This document shows, one piece after another, positions 33,584 through 41,986 of a stretch of 64,000 bases of DNA. The stretch covers positions 186,001-250,000 of the forward strand of contig NZ_JAHXRQ010000001.1 of the NCBI RefSeq assembly GCF_019392335.1. Direction: 5' to 3'. The notes beneath the pieces are model-generated. The model was not told the origin of the DNA and ran no database searches. It saw only the letters and a list, made by a program, of their open reading frames with translations. Source of the DNA: Mameliella sp. CS4. GTDB lineage: Bacteria; Pseudomonadota; Alphaproteobacteria; Rhodobacterales; Rhodobacteraceae. Position numbers and translations under genes: made by a program. The first letter of the stretch is position 1. Each line of letters starts with the position of its first letter.

Positions 33584-35158
33584 TCAATCCGCGAAGAGTT
33601 GATCCTGCGCCACGATCTCCTGCGCGACACTCAAGGGGACTGAAAGAAAGCCCGCCACCGCCCGGGCATGGGCCTCACGCGGGTCGGTTTCGCGCAGGCG
33701 CAGGTGGGAATCGAACTTGGCGTCGCGGATGCGGTCGCTTTCGTGCAGCAGATCGTTGCGCACCGTCGGCAGCAGCCGCGCCAGAGTCTCGGGCGGGGTC
33801 CGCTCACCGGCCAGGCCCGAGCGCATGGCGTGGCCGGTCAGGTAGTCGTCCGAGAATTGACACTCGATCTCCAGCATCCGGGTCTGCGCCCGGTCGCGGC
33901 CAAAGTCCTCCAGCAGGTCGAGATTGGCCGGGTCCATGCAGATCACCAGCCGGTCGGTCTCGTAATAATCGTAGAGCATCCGCATCAGCGCCCGGCGGTG
34001 GCGGTGGCGCTTGGACATGGTGGACTGGATGCCGCCGAGGTCCGGCAGGGGACAGCTGTCCTCGTTGAACAGATACTCGATGCAGGGAATGTTTGTCATC
34101 TGGCGGATGCGGTCGGTCAGCCGCTTGGCGACATGCCACTTCTTGCAGATCACGATCAGCAGTTCGCGTTCGCGCCCCAGGCTGCTTTCGGTTTCCCAAA
34201 AGCGTGGCGCGAACCGGCGGCCCGTCCGCCCCCGTTCGGTCAGGAAGCGATACAGCGACCGCCCCTCGTTCGAGACCTGGAACCGCGCCGTTTCGGCGGC
34301 ATAAAGCACGCCCAGGCGGCGGCGCAGGTCGGTCGCCTCGGGGCTGATCTTGCGCGCGAACAGATAATCCTGGCTCAGCAACAGGTCGTAGTGATCGTTG
34401 TAGAAATTCACCGGCATCCCGTAGTCGGTGAACAGCAGGAAGGTCAGCGTGCGGCTTTCGATCTCGTGCTCGGGCACGAGATGGCGCACGAGGGTCTGAA
34501 AAAAGGTCTCGTCCGGAATCCAGGTGCTGGCGAAAAAGCGCATCACGTCGCGGCGTTTCTTCGTGAAATCCAGGATCCATTCGATGGTGCGGCGGCGCAG
34601 GCACCACCACTGGCTGCCGATCATCACCTCGATGTCGTCCGGGATGCGACGTTTCAGGCCAAGGCGTTTCTGCGCCTCGAACATCGCGTAAAACAGGCGC
34701 TTCTGGGTGCGTTCGTTGAACCAGTGGCGGTAGATCAGCCGCTCTTCCTTCCAGCCGGTCTTGATCCAGTCCGACTGGAAATAGTCAAAGCTCTCGATGT
34801 AGTCGCATTCGCGGCGGTCCAGAAAGGCATGGGCGTATTCGGCGGACTTGATCGCCATGCAATCGCCCGAGACCATGTAGAAATGCGTGGCGCGCGGAAA
34901 GGCATCCACCGCCGCCTCGACCGCGTTCAGCGTGGCGCGCACCAGGCTCCATTCGCCCCAGCCGCACTTGATCCTCCGGGCGAAGGTCACATTGGGATTG
35001 TCCTTGAGCGCGGTCTTGATGCGGGCAAAGGCATCCGCCCCGGCGCGGGCATCGAAATGGATGGAAATGTAATCACCCACGGCAGTCAGGCTCTGCGCCT
35101 GCTTGATGATGGCGTCAGGATCCTTGTGACACAAAAGGATGAAGGCAATTTTCGCCAT
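33584..35158 (-). CDS. GT14 core-2/I-branching-type glycosyltransferase, intact paralogue
   Basis: The 524-residue protein starts MAKIAFILLCHKDPDAIIKQ. Its first 290 residues match the truncated protein at 7794: IHFDARAGADAF, CGWGEWSLVRATLNAVEAAV, YMVSGDCMAIKSAEYA, IGSQWWCLRRRTIEWI and WIPDETFFQTLVRHL. The remaining 230 residues form a C-terminal region with no known motif. This part differs from the tail of the 7794 gene. It probably transfers a sugar to a branched or surface glycan. It is divergent from a sulfotransferase gene, with 130 nt between the starts. Confidence 0.85.
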   Translation of the reverse strand: MAKIAFILLCHKDPDAIIKQAQSLTAVGDYISIHFDARAGADAFARIKTALKDNPNVTFARRIKCGWGEWSLVRATLNAVEAAVDAFPRATHFYMVSGDCMAIKSAEYAHAFLDRRECDYIESFDYFQSDWIKTGWKEERLIYRHWFNERTQKRLFYAMFEAQKRLGLKRRIPDDIEVMIGSQWWCLRRRTIEWILDFTKKRRDVMRFFASTWIPDETFFQTLVRHLVPEHEIESRTLTFLLFTDYGMPVNFYNDHYDLLLSQDYLFARKISPEATDLRRRLGVLYAAETARFQVSNEGRSLYRFLTERGRTGRRFAPRFWETESSLGRERELLIVICKKWHVAKRLTDRIRQMTNIPCIEYLFNEDSCPLPDLGGIQSTMSKRHRHRRALMRMLYDYYETDRLVICMDPANLDLLEDFGRDRAQTRMLEIECQFSDDYLTGHAMRSGLAGERTPPETLARLLPTVRNDLLHESDRIRDAKFDSHLRLRETDPREAHARAVAGFLSVPLSVAQEIVAQDQLFAD

Positions 35159-35288
35159 CCAGAGAACCAATCGCCCCAATTTCGCCCGATTGTTTATGTT
35201 GATAGAGATGAATTTCTGTTGAATAAACCTGCTTTGCGCGGATTTTCGGCTGGGAACCGCCACGGCAGGCGACAAAGGGACAAGACTG

Positions 35289-36107
35289 ATGGGGTTTCCC
35301 GGCACCTGGATGACCGAGAGCGAGAGCGTCCTGTATCGCGTCGTGCCCAAATGCGCCTGCTCGACGATCGGGCAGATCCTCTACTATTCCGATCACGGCG
35401 CGTTCTTCGATGGCGACATCCACGACGCCAAGGAGGGCCTGCACAAATGGGCGCTGGACCACAGCCAGCCGATCATCAGCGCCAACGTGAAGACGCGAAA
35501 CTCCTATGCCTTCACCTGTGTGCGGAACCCCTATACCCGCGTCCTGTCCAGCTTTTTCGACAAGATCTGCGGCATCCAGCGCAACGGCAAACGCTATCGC
35601 GGCAACATGGTGCCGTTGTTGATGCAGAAATACGGGGTCGAGGTGGGCGATCCCGAAAACGGCTTTGAATTCGACCAGGTGCGCAGCTTCCGCCGTTTCC
35701 TGCTGTTCGCGCGCGACACGATCCGCTGGCGCCGCCCGATGGAACCCGACATTCACTGGTCGGCCATGTCAGGCCATGTCGGCACCTTCATCGTGAACGG
35801 CGGGCGCTATGACCGCATCATCTGGACGGAAAAGTTCAACGAGGGGATGCAGGACGTTCTGGACCATATCCGGACGCTCCACCCGGTCGACCTGGCAACC
35901 ATCCCCCGGTTCAACGAATCCGAAGGCCACGGCCCGAAACGTGCACATCCGGTCGAGGATTATTTCGACGATCTGTCGATGCACCTGGTCAAGGAGATCT
36001 ATGGCCGGGACTTCGACCTGTTCAAATACGATTTCGACAACCCGGGCAACAAGATGCCCATCGGCGAGATCGACCTGGACGAGGTGCACGCCAAGCTGGG
36101 CGACTGA
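35289..36107 (+). CDS. Sulfotransferase family 2-like protein
   Basis: The 272-residue protein shows the carbohydrate sulfotransferase pattern: VLYRVVPKCACSTIGQILYY near residue 15 (5'-phosphosulfate loop, PKCACST) and AFTCVRNPYTRVLSSFFDKI near 75 (3'-phosphate loop with RNPYTR). The C-terminal part resembles the chondroitin/dermatan-type group found in many roseobacter glycan clusters. It would use PAPS and release PAP. It is divergent from the GT14 gene, repeating the GT14/sulfotransferase pairing of the first cluster. Confidence 0.85.
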   Translation: MGFPGTWMTESESVLYRVVPKCACSTIGQILYYSDHGAFFDGDIHDAKEGLHKWALDHSQPIISANVKTRNSYAFTCVRNPYTRVLSSFFDKICGIQRNGKRYRGNMVPLLMQKYGVEVGDPENGFEFDQVRSFRRFLLFARDTIRWRRPMEPDIHWSAMSGHVGTFIVNGGRYDRIIWTEKFNEGMQDVLDHIRTLHPVDLATIPRFNESEGHGPKRAHPVEDYFDDLSMHLVKEIYGRDFDLFKYDFDNPGNKMPIGEIDLDEVHAKLGD

Positions 36108-36129
36108 GCGCCCGGCCCGGCAGAGCGGT

Positions 36130-36579
36130 TCAGGTTTCCAATGCCTTGATCATGTCCACGCGGGTGCCGTGGCGCCCGCCTTCGAACTCCGTTTCAAGGA
36201 AGGCATCGACGATCTCCAGCGCCAGCCCCTCACCCACGATACGCGCGCCCAGTGACAGGATCTGCGCGTCATTGTGGGCACGGATCATGCGGGCCGAAAA
36301 CGGGTCGGCGCAGACGCCGCAGCGGATGCCGGGCACCTTGTTCGCCGCCATCATGATGCCCTGCCCGGTGCCGCACAGAATGATGCCAAAGGCGCACTCG
36401 CCCGAGGCGACCTTGCGCGCCGCGGCGGCGCCGTGTTCAGGGTAATGGGTGCTTTCGGGCGTGACGGGCCCGATGTCCACCGCCTGCCAGCCCTTGGCCT
36501 CGATATGCTTGGCGATGGCCTGCCGCAGGTCGATGGCGGCGTGGTCGCTGGAAAGGACGATACGTTTGGTGTCGGTCAT
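36130..36579 (-). CDS. rpiB: Ribose-5-phosphate isomerase B
   Basis: The 149-residue protein belongs to the RpiB/LacAB family. The N-terminal IVLSSDHAAIDLRQAIAKHI and the catalytic Cys in FGIILCGTGQGIMMAANKVP are clear, followed by HNDAQILSLGARIVG. It interconverts ribose-5-phosphate and ribulose-5-phosphate in the pentose phosphate pathway. The start at 36579 is the family start. It converges with the sulfotransferase gene, 22 nt away. Confidence 0.93.
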   Translation of the reverse strand: MTDTKRIVLSSDHAAIDLRQAIAKHIEAKGWQAVDIGPVTPESTHYPEHGAAAARKVASGECAFGIILCGTGQGIMMAANKVPGIRCGVCADPFSARMIRAHNDAQILSLGARIVGEGLALEIVDAFLETEFEGGRHGTRVDMIKALET

Positions 36580-36672
36580 GGCGGCTGTGTTCCGTTTCCG
36601 GGGATCTCTGAGGTTCGCGGCAGCCTCTAGCACGCTGCCCGTCCGCTGTCCCCCCGAAAGCTGAGGCCGCCT

Positions 36673-37251
36673 TCAGCCCAGCTCGGACGAGGGGATGATC
36701 GGAAAGAACTGGCCAGAGGACCAGACCCCGAACCAGCCGTCGTGATGCGCGCCCAAGTCCACCAGCCGGTAAAAGCTTTTGCGGTCGATCAACGCCTCCA
36801 GGTTGGCACGGATCAGGACATAGGGTGAGGGTTCGCCCGTTTCGGGGTCGCGCTCTACCCGGATCGGGTGGTCCGGCCCTGCCGCGGCAAAGTCGCCCAC
36901 ATGTGTCTCGAAGGTCAGAACCTGCGACTCGCCCTCGCCCTCGGATTCGAAATCGACGGCCACAAAAGGCGCGTCATCGACGGTGATCCCCACTTTCTCG
37001 ACCGGGGTGACCAGAAAATAATCATCTCCGTCCTTGCGCAGGATCGAGGAGAACAGGCGCACCAGCTCGAATCTGCCGATCGGCGTGCCAAGGTAGAACC
37101 AGGTCCCGTCGCGCGCGATACGCATGTCCAGATCGCCGCAAAATGGGGGATTCCACTTGTGCACGGGCGGCAGACTCTTGCCTTTCCGGGCCTCCCGGGC
37201 CGAGGCGGCAAGGCCTTCGGCAGACGGGGTCACGAGATTTTGTCCACTCAT
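36673..37251 (-). CDS. DUF1285-family protein
   Basis: The 192-residue protein contains WNPPFCGDLDMRIARDGTWF, followed by YLGTPIGRFELVRLFSSILR and DDYFLVTPVEKVGITVDDAP, the conserved core of DUF1285. The function is unknown. ATG 37251 is chosen; ATG 37263 is also possible. It is divergent from the MoxR-type ATPase operon with 69 nt between starts. The same neighbour order occurs in other alphaproteobacteria as far as I recall, which suggests a functional link. Confidence 0.8.
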   Translation of the reverse strand: MSGQNLVTPSAEGLAASAREARKGKSLPPVHKWNPPFCGDLDMRIARDGTWFYLGTPIGRFELVRLFSSILRKDGDDYFLVTPVEKVGITVDDAPFVAVDFESEGEGESQVLTFETHVGDFAAAGPDHPIRVERDPETGEPSPYVLIRANLEALIDRKSFYRLVDLGAHHDGWFGVWSSGQFFPIIPSSELG

Positions 37252-37320
37252 AGTTTTTGCCATTCCCTTCCCAGTCGATACATACTTACCCAAAGAGATA
37301 GTATGCAATGGAGAGATGAC

Positions 37321-38340
37321 ATGTCCGATCACGCAGGCGCGGCCGAGGATCTGGTCGCCGAGATCGAGGCGCTGGAAGACAAGCTGGCCGAGGCCAAGCG
37401 GTCTATCACCGCGCGCTTCATCGGGCAGGAACGGGTTGTCGACCTGACGCTGTCGTCCCTCCTGTGCGGGGGTCACGCGCTGCTGATCGGCCTGCCGGGC
37501 CTTGGCAAGACGCGGCTGGTGGAAACCCTGTCGACGGTCATGGGGCTCAACGGCAACCGGGTGCAGTTCACGCCCGACCTGATGCCCGCCGACATCCTTG
37601 GTTCCGAGGTGCTGGAAACCGGTGCCAATGGCGAACGGACGTTCAAGTTCATCGAAGGCCCGATCTTTTGCCAGCTATTGATGGCGGACGAAATCAACCG
37701 CGCCTCACCCCGGACGCAGTCGGCGCTGTTGCAGGCGATGCAGGAAAAGCAGGTCACCGTTGCCGGCCAGACCCGCTCTCTCGAGGCGCCGTTTCACGTT
37801 CTCGCCACGCAGAACCCGATCGAGCAGGAAGGCACCTATCCGCTGCCCGAGGCGCAGCTTGACCGTTTCCTTGTCCAGATCGACGTGGCCTACCCGGATC
37901 GCGGCACCGAAAAGGACATCCTGCTGGCGACAACGGGCACCGAAGAGGCGCAGTCGCACCAGGTATTCACCGGCGAGGAACTGATCGCCGCGCAGACGCT
38001 GCTGCGCCGGATGCCCGTGGGCGACGCGGTGGTCGAGATGATCCTGGACCTTGTGCGCGCCTTCCGGCCCTCTGATCCGTCTTCTCCGGAACGGGTCAAG
38101 GATATCGTCGCCTGGGGCCCCGGCCCGCGCGCCGCGCAGGCGCTGATGCTGACCGTCCGCGCCCGCGCCCTGCTGCAGGGCCGCCTGGCGCCATCGCCCG
38201 AGGATGTGCTGGACATGGCCAAGCCGGTGCTGGTGCACCGCATGGCGCTGAGCTTCTCGGCCCGAGCACGGGGTGAGGATCTGGGCGCATTGATCGACGA
38301 GACCGCCGAAAGCCTGCGCCGGACCGAGGCCGCGGCGTGA
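37321..38340 (+). CDS. MoxR-family AAA+ ATPase
   Basis: The 339-residue protein has Walker A IGLPGLGKTRLVETLS, Walker B QLLMADEINRASPRTQSALL and sensor elements (FHVLATQNPIEQEGTYPLPE, AQLDRFLVQID) of MoxR ATPases. These act as chaperone-like factors for partner proteins with von Willebrand or DUF58 domains. GGAG 7 nt before ATG 37321 supports the start; a longer frame upstream overlaps the divergent gene. It is followed by a GTGA overlap with the DUF58 gene. Confidence 0.93.
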   Translation: MSDHAGAAEDLVAEIEALEDKLAEAKRSITARFIGQERVVDLTLSSLLCGGHALLIGLPGLGKTRLVETLSTVMGLNGNRVQFTPDLMPADILGSEVLETGANGERTFKFIEGPIFCQLLMADEINRASPRTQSALLQAMQEKQVTVAGQTRSLEAPFHVLATQNPIEQEGTYPLPEAQLDRFLVQIDVAYPDRGTEKDILLATTGTEEAQSHQVFTGEELIAAQTLLRRMPVGDAVVEMILDLVRAFRPSDPSSPERVKDIVAWGPGPRAAQALMLTVRARALLQGRLAPSPEDVLDMAKPVLVHRMALSFSARARGEDLGALIDETAESLRRTEAAA

Positions 38341-39215
38341 CAGCCACCGTCGCCCATCTGCGCACCCGCGCCCAGGAAGAGGCCGGGCGCTTTCCGGCCC
38401 TTCTGGCCCGTGCCGAGCACCTTGCCGGGACGGTCCTGCTGGGCGACCATGGTCGTCGGCGCGCCGGGCTGGGAGACGATTTCTGGCAATACCGGCCGCT
38501 GCAACCCGGCGACAGCTATCGGTCCATCGACTGGCGCCGCTCTGCCCGCGGGGACGAACAATTCGTGCGTGACCGCGAATGGCAGATCGCCCAAAGCGTG
38601 CAGGTCTGGGTCGATCCCGGCGCCTCGATGCGCTTTTCCAGCCACAAGAACCTGCCGACCAAGGCGGATCGCGCGCGACTGGTCGCGCTGGCAGCCTCGA
38701 TCCTGCTGATCCGGGGCGGCGAGCGTGTCGGCCTGACCGGCTGGCGCCTGCCTCCGCGCCGGGGCGACCTGCAGACCCTTCGGCTGGCCGAGATGTTTTC
38801 CGAAGAGGGTGAGGACGACTACGCCGAACCAGAGGCGCGCGGCATGTTGCCGAATGCCAAGGCGCTGTTCGTGTCGGATTTCCTTGGGGATGTCGACCCG
38901 GTCGAGGCGGCGCTGACCAAGGCCGCCGACCGTGGCGTGCGCGGTGTTCTGCTGCAGGTTCTGGACCCAAGCGAAGAGGCCTTTCCCTTCGACGGGCGCA
39001 CGATCTTTGAAAGCGTGAACCAGACCATGCGGCACGAAACGCTGAAGGCCGGTGACCTGCGCGCGACCTACCTGCAGCGGCTGGCCGAGCGCAAGGCGCG
39101 GCTGGACGCGATCTGTCGGCTGACCGGCTGGCAGCATTTCACCCATCACACGGACCAGACCGCGCAATCCGCCCTGTTGTGGATCTACCGCGCGCTGGAC
39201 GGGAGCCAAGGATGA
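38337..39215 (+). CDS. DUF58-domain protein
   Basis: The 292-residue protein carries the core YRPLQPGDSYRSIDWRRSAR found in DUF58 proteins (here QYRPLQPGDSYRSIDWRRSA), followed by SVQVWVDPGASMRF, a degenerate metal-site-like segment. DUF58 proteins are typical partners of MoxR ATPases. The GTG start overlaps the MoxR stop (GTGA), and its TGA overlaps the ATG of the next gene, so translation is coupled through the operon. Confidence 0.88.
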   Translation: MTATVAHLRTRAQEEAGRFPALLARAEHLAGTVLLGDHGRRRAGLGDDFWQYRPLQPGDSYRSIDWRRSARGDEQFVRDREWQIAQSVQVWVDPGASMRFSSHKNLPTKADRARLVALAASILLIRGGERVGLTGWRLPPRRGDLQTLRLAEMFSEEGEDDYAEPEARGMLPNAKALFVSDFLGDVDPVEAALTKAADRGVRGVLLQVLDPSEEAFPFDGRTIFESVNQTMRHETLKAGDLRATYLQRLAERKARLDAICRLTGWQHFTHHTDQTAQSALLWIYRALDGSQG

Positions 39216-41974
39216 CGCTTTTCGGCCTGATCGGTTTCACGACGCCCTGGCTCTTGCTGGGGCTGCTTGCCCTGCCCATCCTCTGGATCATCCTGCGGGC
39301 GGTGCCGCCCGCGCCGATCCGGCGGATGTTCCCGGGCGTGGTCCTGCTTCTGGGCCTCAAGGACGAGGAGCAGGTGACGGACCGCACGCCGTGGTGGCTC
39401 TTGCTGCTGCGGATGCTGGCGGTGGCGGCGGTGATCGTGGGACTGGCCGGGCCGGTGCTGAACCCCGACAATGACAATGAGGCGGCGGGCGACGGGCCGC
39501 TCTTGGTGGTGATGGATGCCAGCTGGGCCTCTGCCGCCGACTGGCGCGGGCGGATGATCGCGCTGGACGGGTTGCTGGCCGAAGCGGGGCGCAACTCGCG
39601 GCCCGTGGCGGTAATGCGCCTGACCGATCCGCAAGAGGTCCAGTTCCTCAGCGCCGATGTGCTGCGCACGCGGCTGTCCGGCATCCTGCCCGAACCCTGG
39701 CAACCCAGCGACGACACCATCGCCCGCGCAATCGAGTTGCTGCCTGAAGACGGATTCGACACCTACTGGATGTCCGACGCCCTAGCCCGCGAGGGGCGTG
39801 AGGCGCTGCTGACCACGCTGGAGGCGCGCGGCACCGTGACCGTCTTCGAGGCGCCGCGCACGCTCTATGCGCTCGAACCGGCGCAGATCTCCGAGGGCAA
39901 CCTGCTGATCACCGCGCGCCGCCTGCGCGAGGGCCCCGAGGCCGAGGTGACGCTGGCCGGGCACGGCAAGGATCCGGCGGGCAACCCGGCAGTGCTGACC
40001 CGCAACACGCTGACCTTCGAGGCGGGGATGATGGAGTCGGTCACCGAGATCGCCCTGCCCGCCGAGCTGCGCGCCCGCATCGAACGCTTTGAAATCGAGG
40101 GCTCCCGCAGCGCCGGCGCCGTCACTCTGCCCGACGACAGCCTGCGCCGGCGCGAGGTCGCCCTGATCGCCGGCAGTACAGACCGCGAGGGGTTGGAGCT
40201 GCTGTCGCCGCTGCATTACCTTGAAAAGGCGCTGGAACCCAGTGCCGACCTGCTGGACGGCGCCCTGCTGGACATCCTGCCCGCCAATCCCGACGTCATC
40301 ATCCTGGCCGACGTCGCCACGCTGTCGCCCGCCGAAGAAGAGGCCGTGCTGGAGTGGCTGGACAAGGGCGGCATGCTGTTGCGCTTTGCCGGGCCGAAAC
40401 TGGCCGCCTCGGACATCAGCCGCGACCGCGAGGACCCGCTGATGCCGGTGCGCCTGCGCGCCGGGGGCCGCACCGTGGGTGGCGCCATGAGCTGGGGAGA
40501 ACCCAAGGCACTGGCGCCCTTCCCCGACGACAGCCCCTTTTTCGGGCTGGAAATCCCCGACGACGTGACCGTGAACAGCCAGGTCATGGCCCAGCCTGAC
40601 CCGACGCTGGCCGCGCGCGTGGTTGCACAGCTGTCGGACGGCACGCCGCTGGTCACGCGCAAATCCGTGGGACAGGGACAGGTCGTCCTGTTCCACGTTA
40701 CCGCCAACGCGGAATGGTCCAGCCTGCCGTTGTCGGGCCTCTTCGTGCAGATGCTGGAACGGCTGGCCGTCTCCTCTGCCGCCACCCAGCCCGAGATCGA
40801 GGACATGGAAGGCACCGTCTGGCAGCCGATCCGCGTGCTGGATGCCTTTGGCCGCCCGCGTGAGGCCAGCACCCTGCCCGGCGTCGACGGCCCTGATCTG
40901 GTGGCCGCGCCGTTGGGACCGGAACTGCGCCCCGGCGTCTACCAGGGCGAAGACCGCAGCCTGGCGCGCAACGTCGTCACAACCGACATGGAACTGATCC
41001 CGATGGTCTGGCCCGACCGCATCCCGGTCGAGGGCATCGTGCAGCCCCAGGAGAAACCACTGGCGGGCTGGCTGCTGGCCGCGGCCATCGCGCTGCTGCT
41101 GGCGGATGTGATCGCCTCTCTGGCGCTGTCGGGGCGCCTGCGGGGCGCGGTCTCTGCCGGGATCGTGCTGGGCGCGCTGATGCTGGCGCCGCAGCACGGA
41201 CAGGCCCAGACCGCCGATGACCGCGCCGCCAGTGCCGCCGCCAGCGAAGTTGTGCTGGCCTATGTCATCACCGGCGACAGCACGGTGGACGACCTGTCAG
41301 AGGCCGGATTGCGCGGCTTGTCCGACACGCTCTATTTCCGGACCTCGGTCGAACCGAACCCGCCGGTTGGCGTGGATCTGGAGGTCGACGAACTGGCCTT
41401 TTACCCGATGCTGTATTGGCCGATCACCGCCAGCCAGCCGACCCCCTCGCGAGAGGCCTATGCCAAGCTGAACACCTACCTGCGCACCGGCGGCATGATC
41501 GTCTTCGACACGCGGGACGCGGATATCGCCGGCTTCGGTGCCGCAACGCCGGAGGGCCGCAAGCTGCAGCAACTGGCCGCGCCGCTGGACATTCCACCGC
41601 TGGAGCCTGTGCCGGAGGATCACGTCCTGACCCGCACCTTCTACCTGCTGAACGCCTTTCCCGGGCGCTATGCGGGCCGAGAGGTCTGGGTCGAGGCCGC
41701 GCCACCGGACGCCGAACTGATCGAGGGCATGCCCTTTCGCGACCTAAACGACAACGTAACCCCGGTGGTCATCGGCGGCAACGACTGGGCCGCCGCCTGG
41801 GCGATGGATGGTAACGGCAATCCTCTGGTACCCATCGGCAGCGGCTTTACCGGGGAACGCCAGCGCGAGATCGCCTACCGTTTTGGCGTGAACCTCGTGA
41901 TGCACGTCCTGACCGGCAATTACAAATCCGACCAGGTCCATGTCCCCGCCCTTCTGGACCGCCTGGGCCAATAA
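39212..41974 (+). CDS. BatA-like / DUF4159 membrane protein
   Basis: The 920-residue protein starts with two membrane segments (FTTPWLLLGLLALPILWIIL and WWLLLLRMLAVAAVIVGLAG), like the N-terminal domain of BatA proteins. A long periplasmic or cytoplasmic middle part follows. Two further hydrophobic segments lie near 620-660 (LAGWLLAAAIALLLADVIAS), and the C-terminal 230 residues are a DUF4159 domain (FRTSVEPNPPVGVDLEVDEL, FYPMLYWPITAS, GGMIVFDTRDADIAG). The exact function is unknown; it probably assembles a membrane complex with its operon neighbours. Confidence 0.85.
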   Translation: MTLFGLIGFTTPWLLLGLLALPILWIILRAVPPAPIRRMFPGVVLLLGLKDEEQVTDRTPWWLLLLRMLAVAAVIVGLAGPVLNPDNDNEAAGDGPLLVVMDASWASAADWRGRMIALDGLLAEAGRNSRPVAVMRLTDPQEVQFLSADVLRTRLSGILPEPWQPSDDTIARAIELLPEDGFDTYWMSDALAREGREALLTTLEARGTVTVFEAPRTLYALEPAQISEGNLLITARRLREGPEAEVTLAGHGKDPAGNPAVLTRNTLTFEAGMMESVTEIALPAELRARIERFEIEGSRSAGAVTLPDDSLRRREVALIAGSTDREGLELLSPLHYLEKALEPSADLLDGALLDILPANPDVIILADVATLSPAEEEAVLEWLDKGGMLLRFAGPKLAASDISRDREDPLMPVRLRAGGRTVGGAMSWGEPKALAPFPDDSPFFGLEIPDDVTVNSQVMAQPDPTLAARVVAQLSDGTPLVTRKSVGQGQVVLFHVTANAEWSSLPLSGLFVQMLERLAVSSAATQPEIEDMEGTVWQPIRVLDAFGRPREASTLPGVDGPDLVAAPLGPELRPGVYQGEDRSLARNVVTTDMELIPMVWPDRIPVEGIVQPQEKPLAGWLLAAAIALLLADVIASLALSGRLRGAVSAGIVLGALMLAPQHGQAQTADDRAASAAASEVVLAYVITGDSTVDDLSEAGLRGLSDTLYFRTSVEPNPPVGVDLEVDELAFYPMLYWPITASQPTPSREAYAKLNTYLRTGGMIVFDTRDADIAGFGAATPEGRKLQQLAAPLDIPPLEPVPEDHVLTRTFYLLNAFPGRYAGREVWVEAAPPDAELIEGMPFRDLNDNVTPVVIGGNDWAAAWAMDGNGNPLVPIGSGFTGERQREIAYRFGVNLVMHVLTGNYKSDQVHVPALLDRLGQ

Positions 41975-41986
41975 GCGAGAGCAGAG

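Noticed and set aside
33668..35668. 666-codon plus-strand frame opposite the GT14 gene
   Set aside because: It runs over both the GT14 gene and part of the sulfotransferase gene in another frame and has no recognisable domain.
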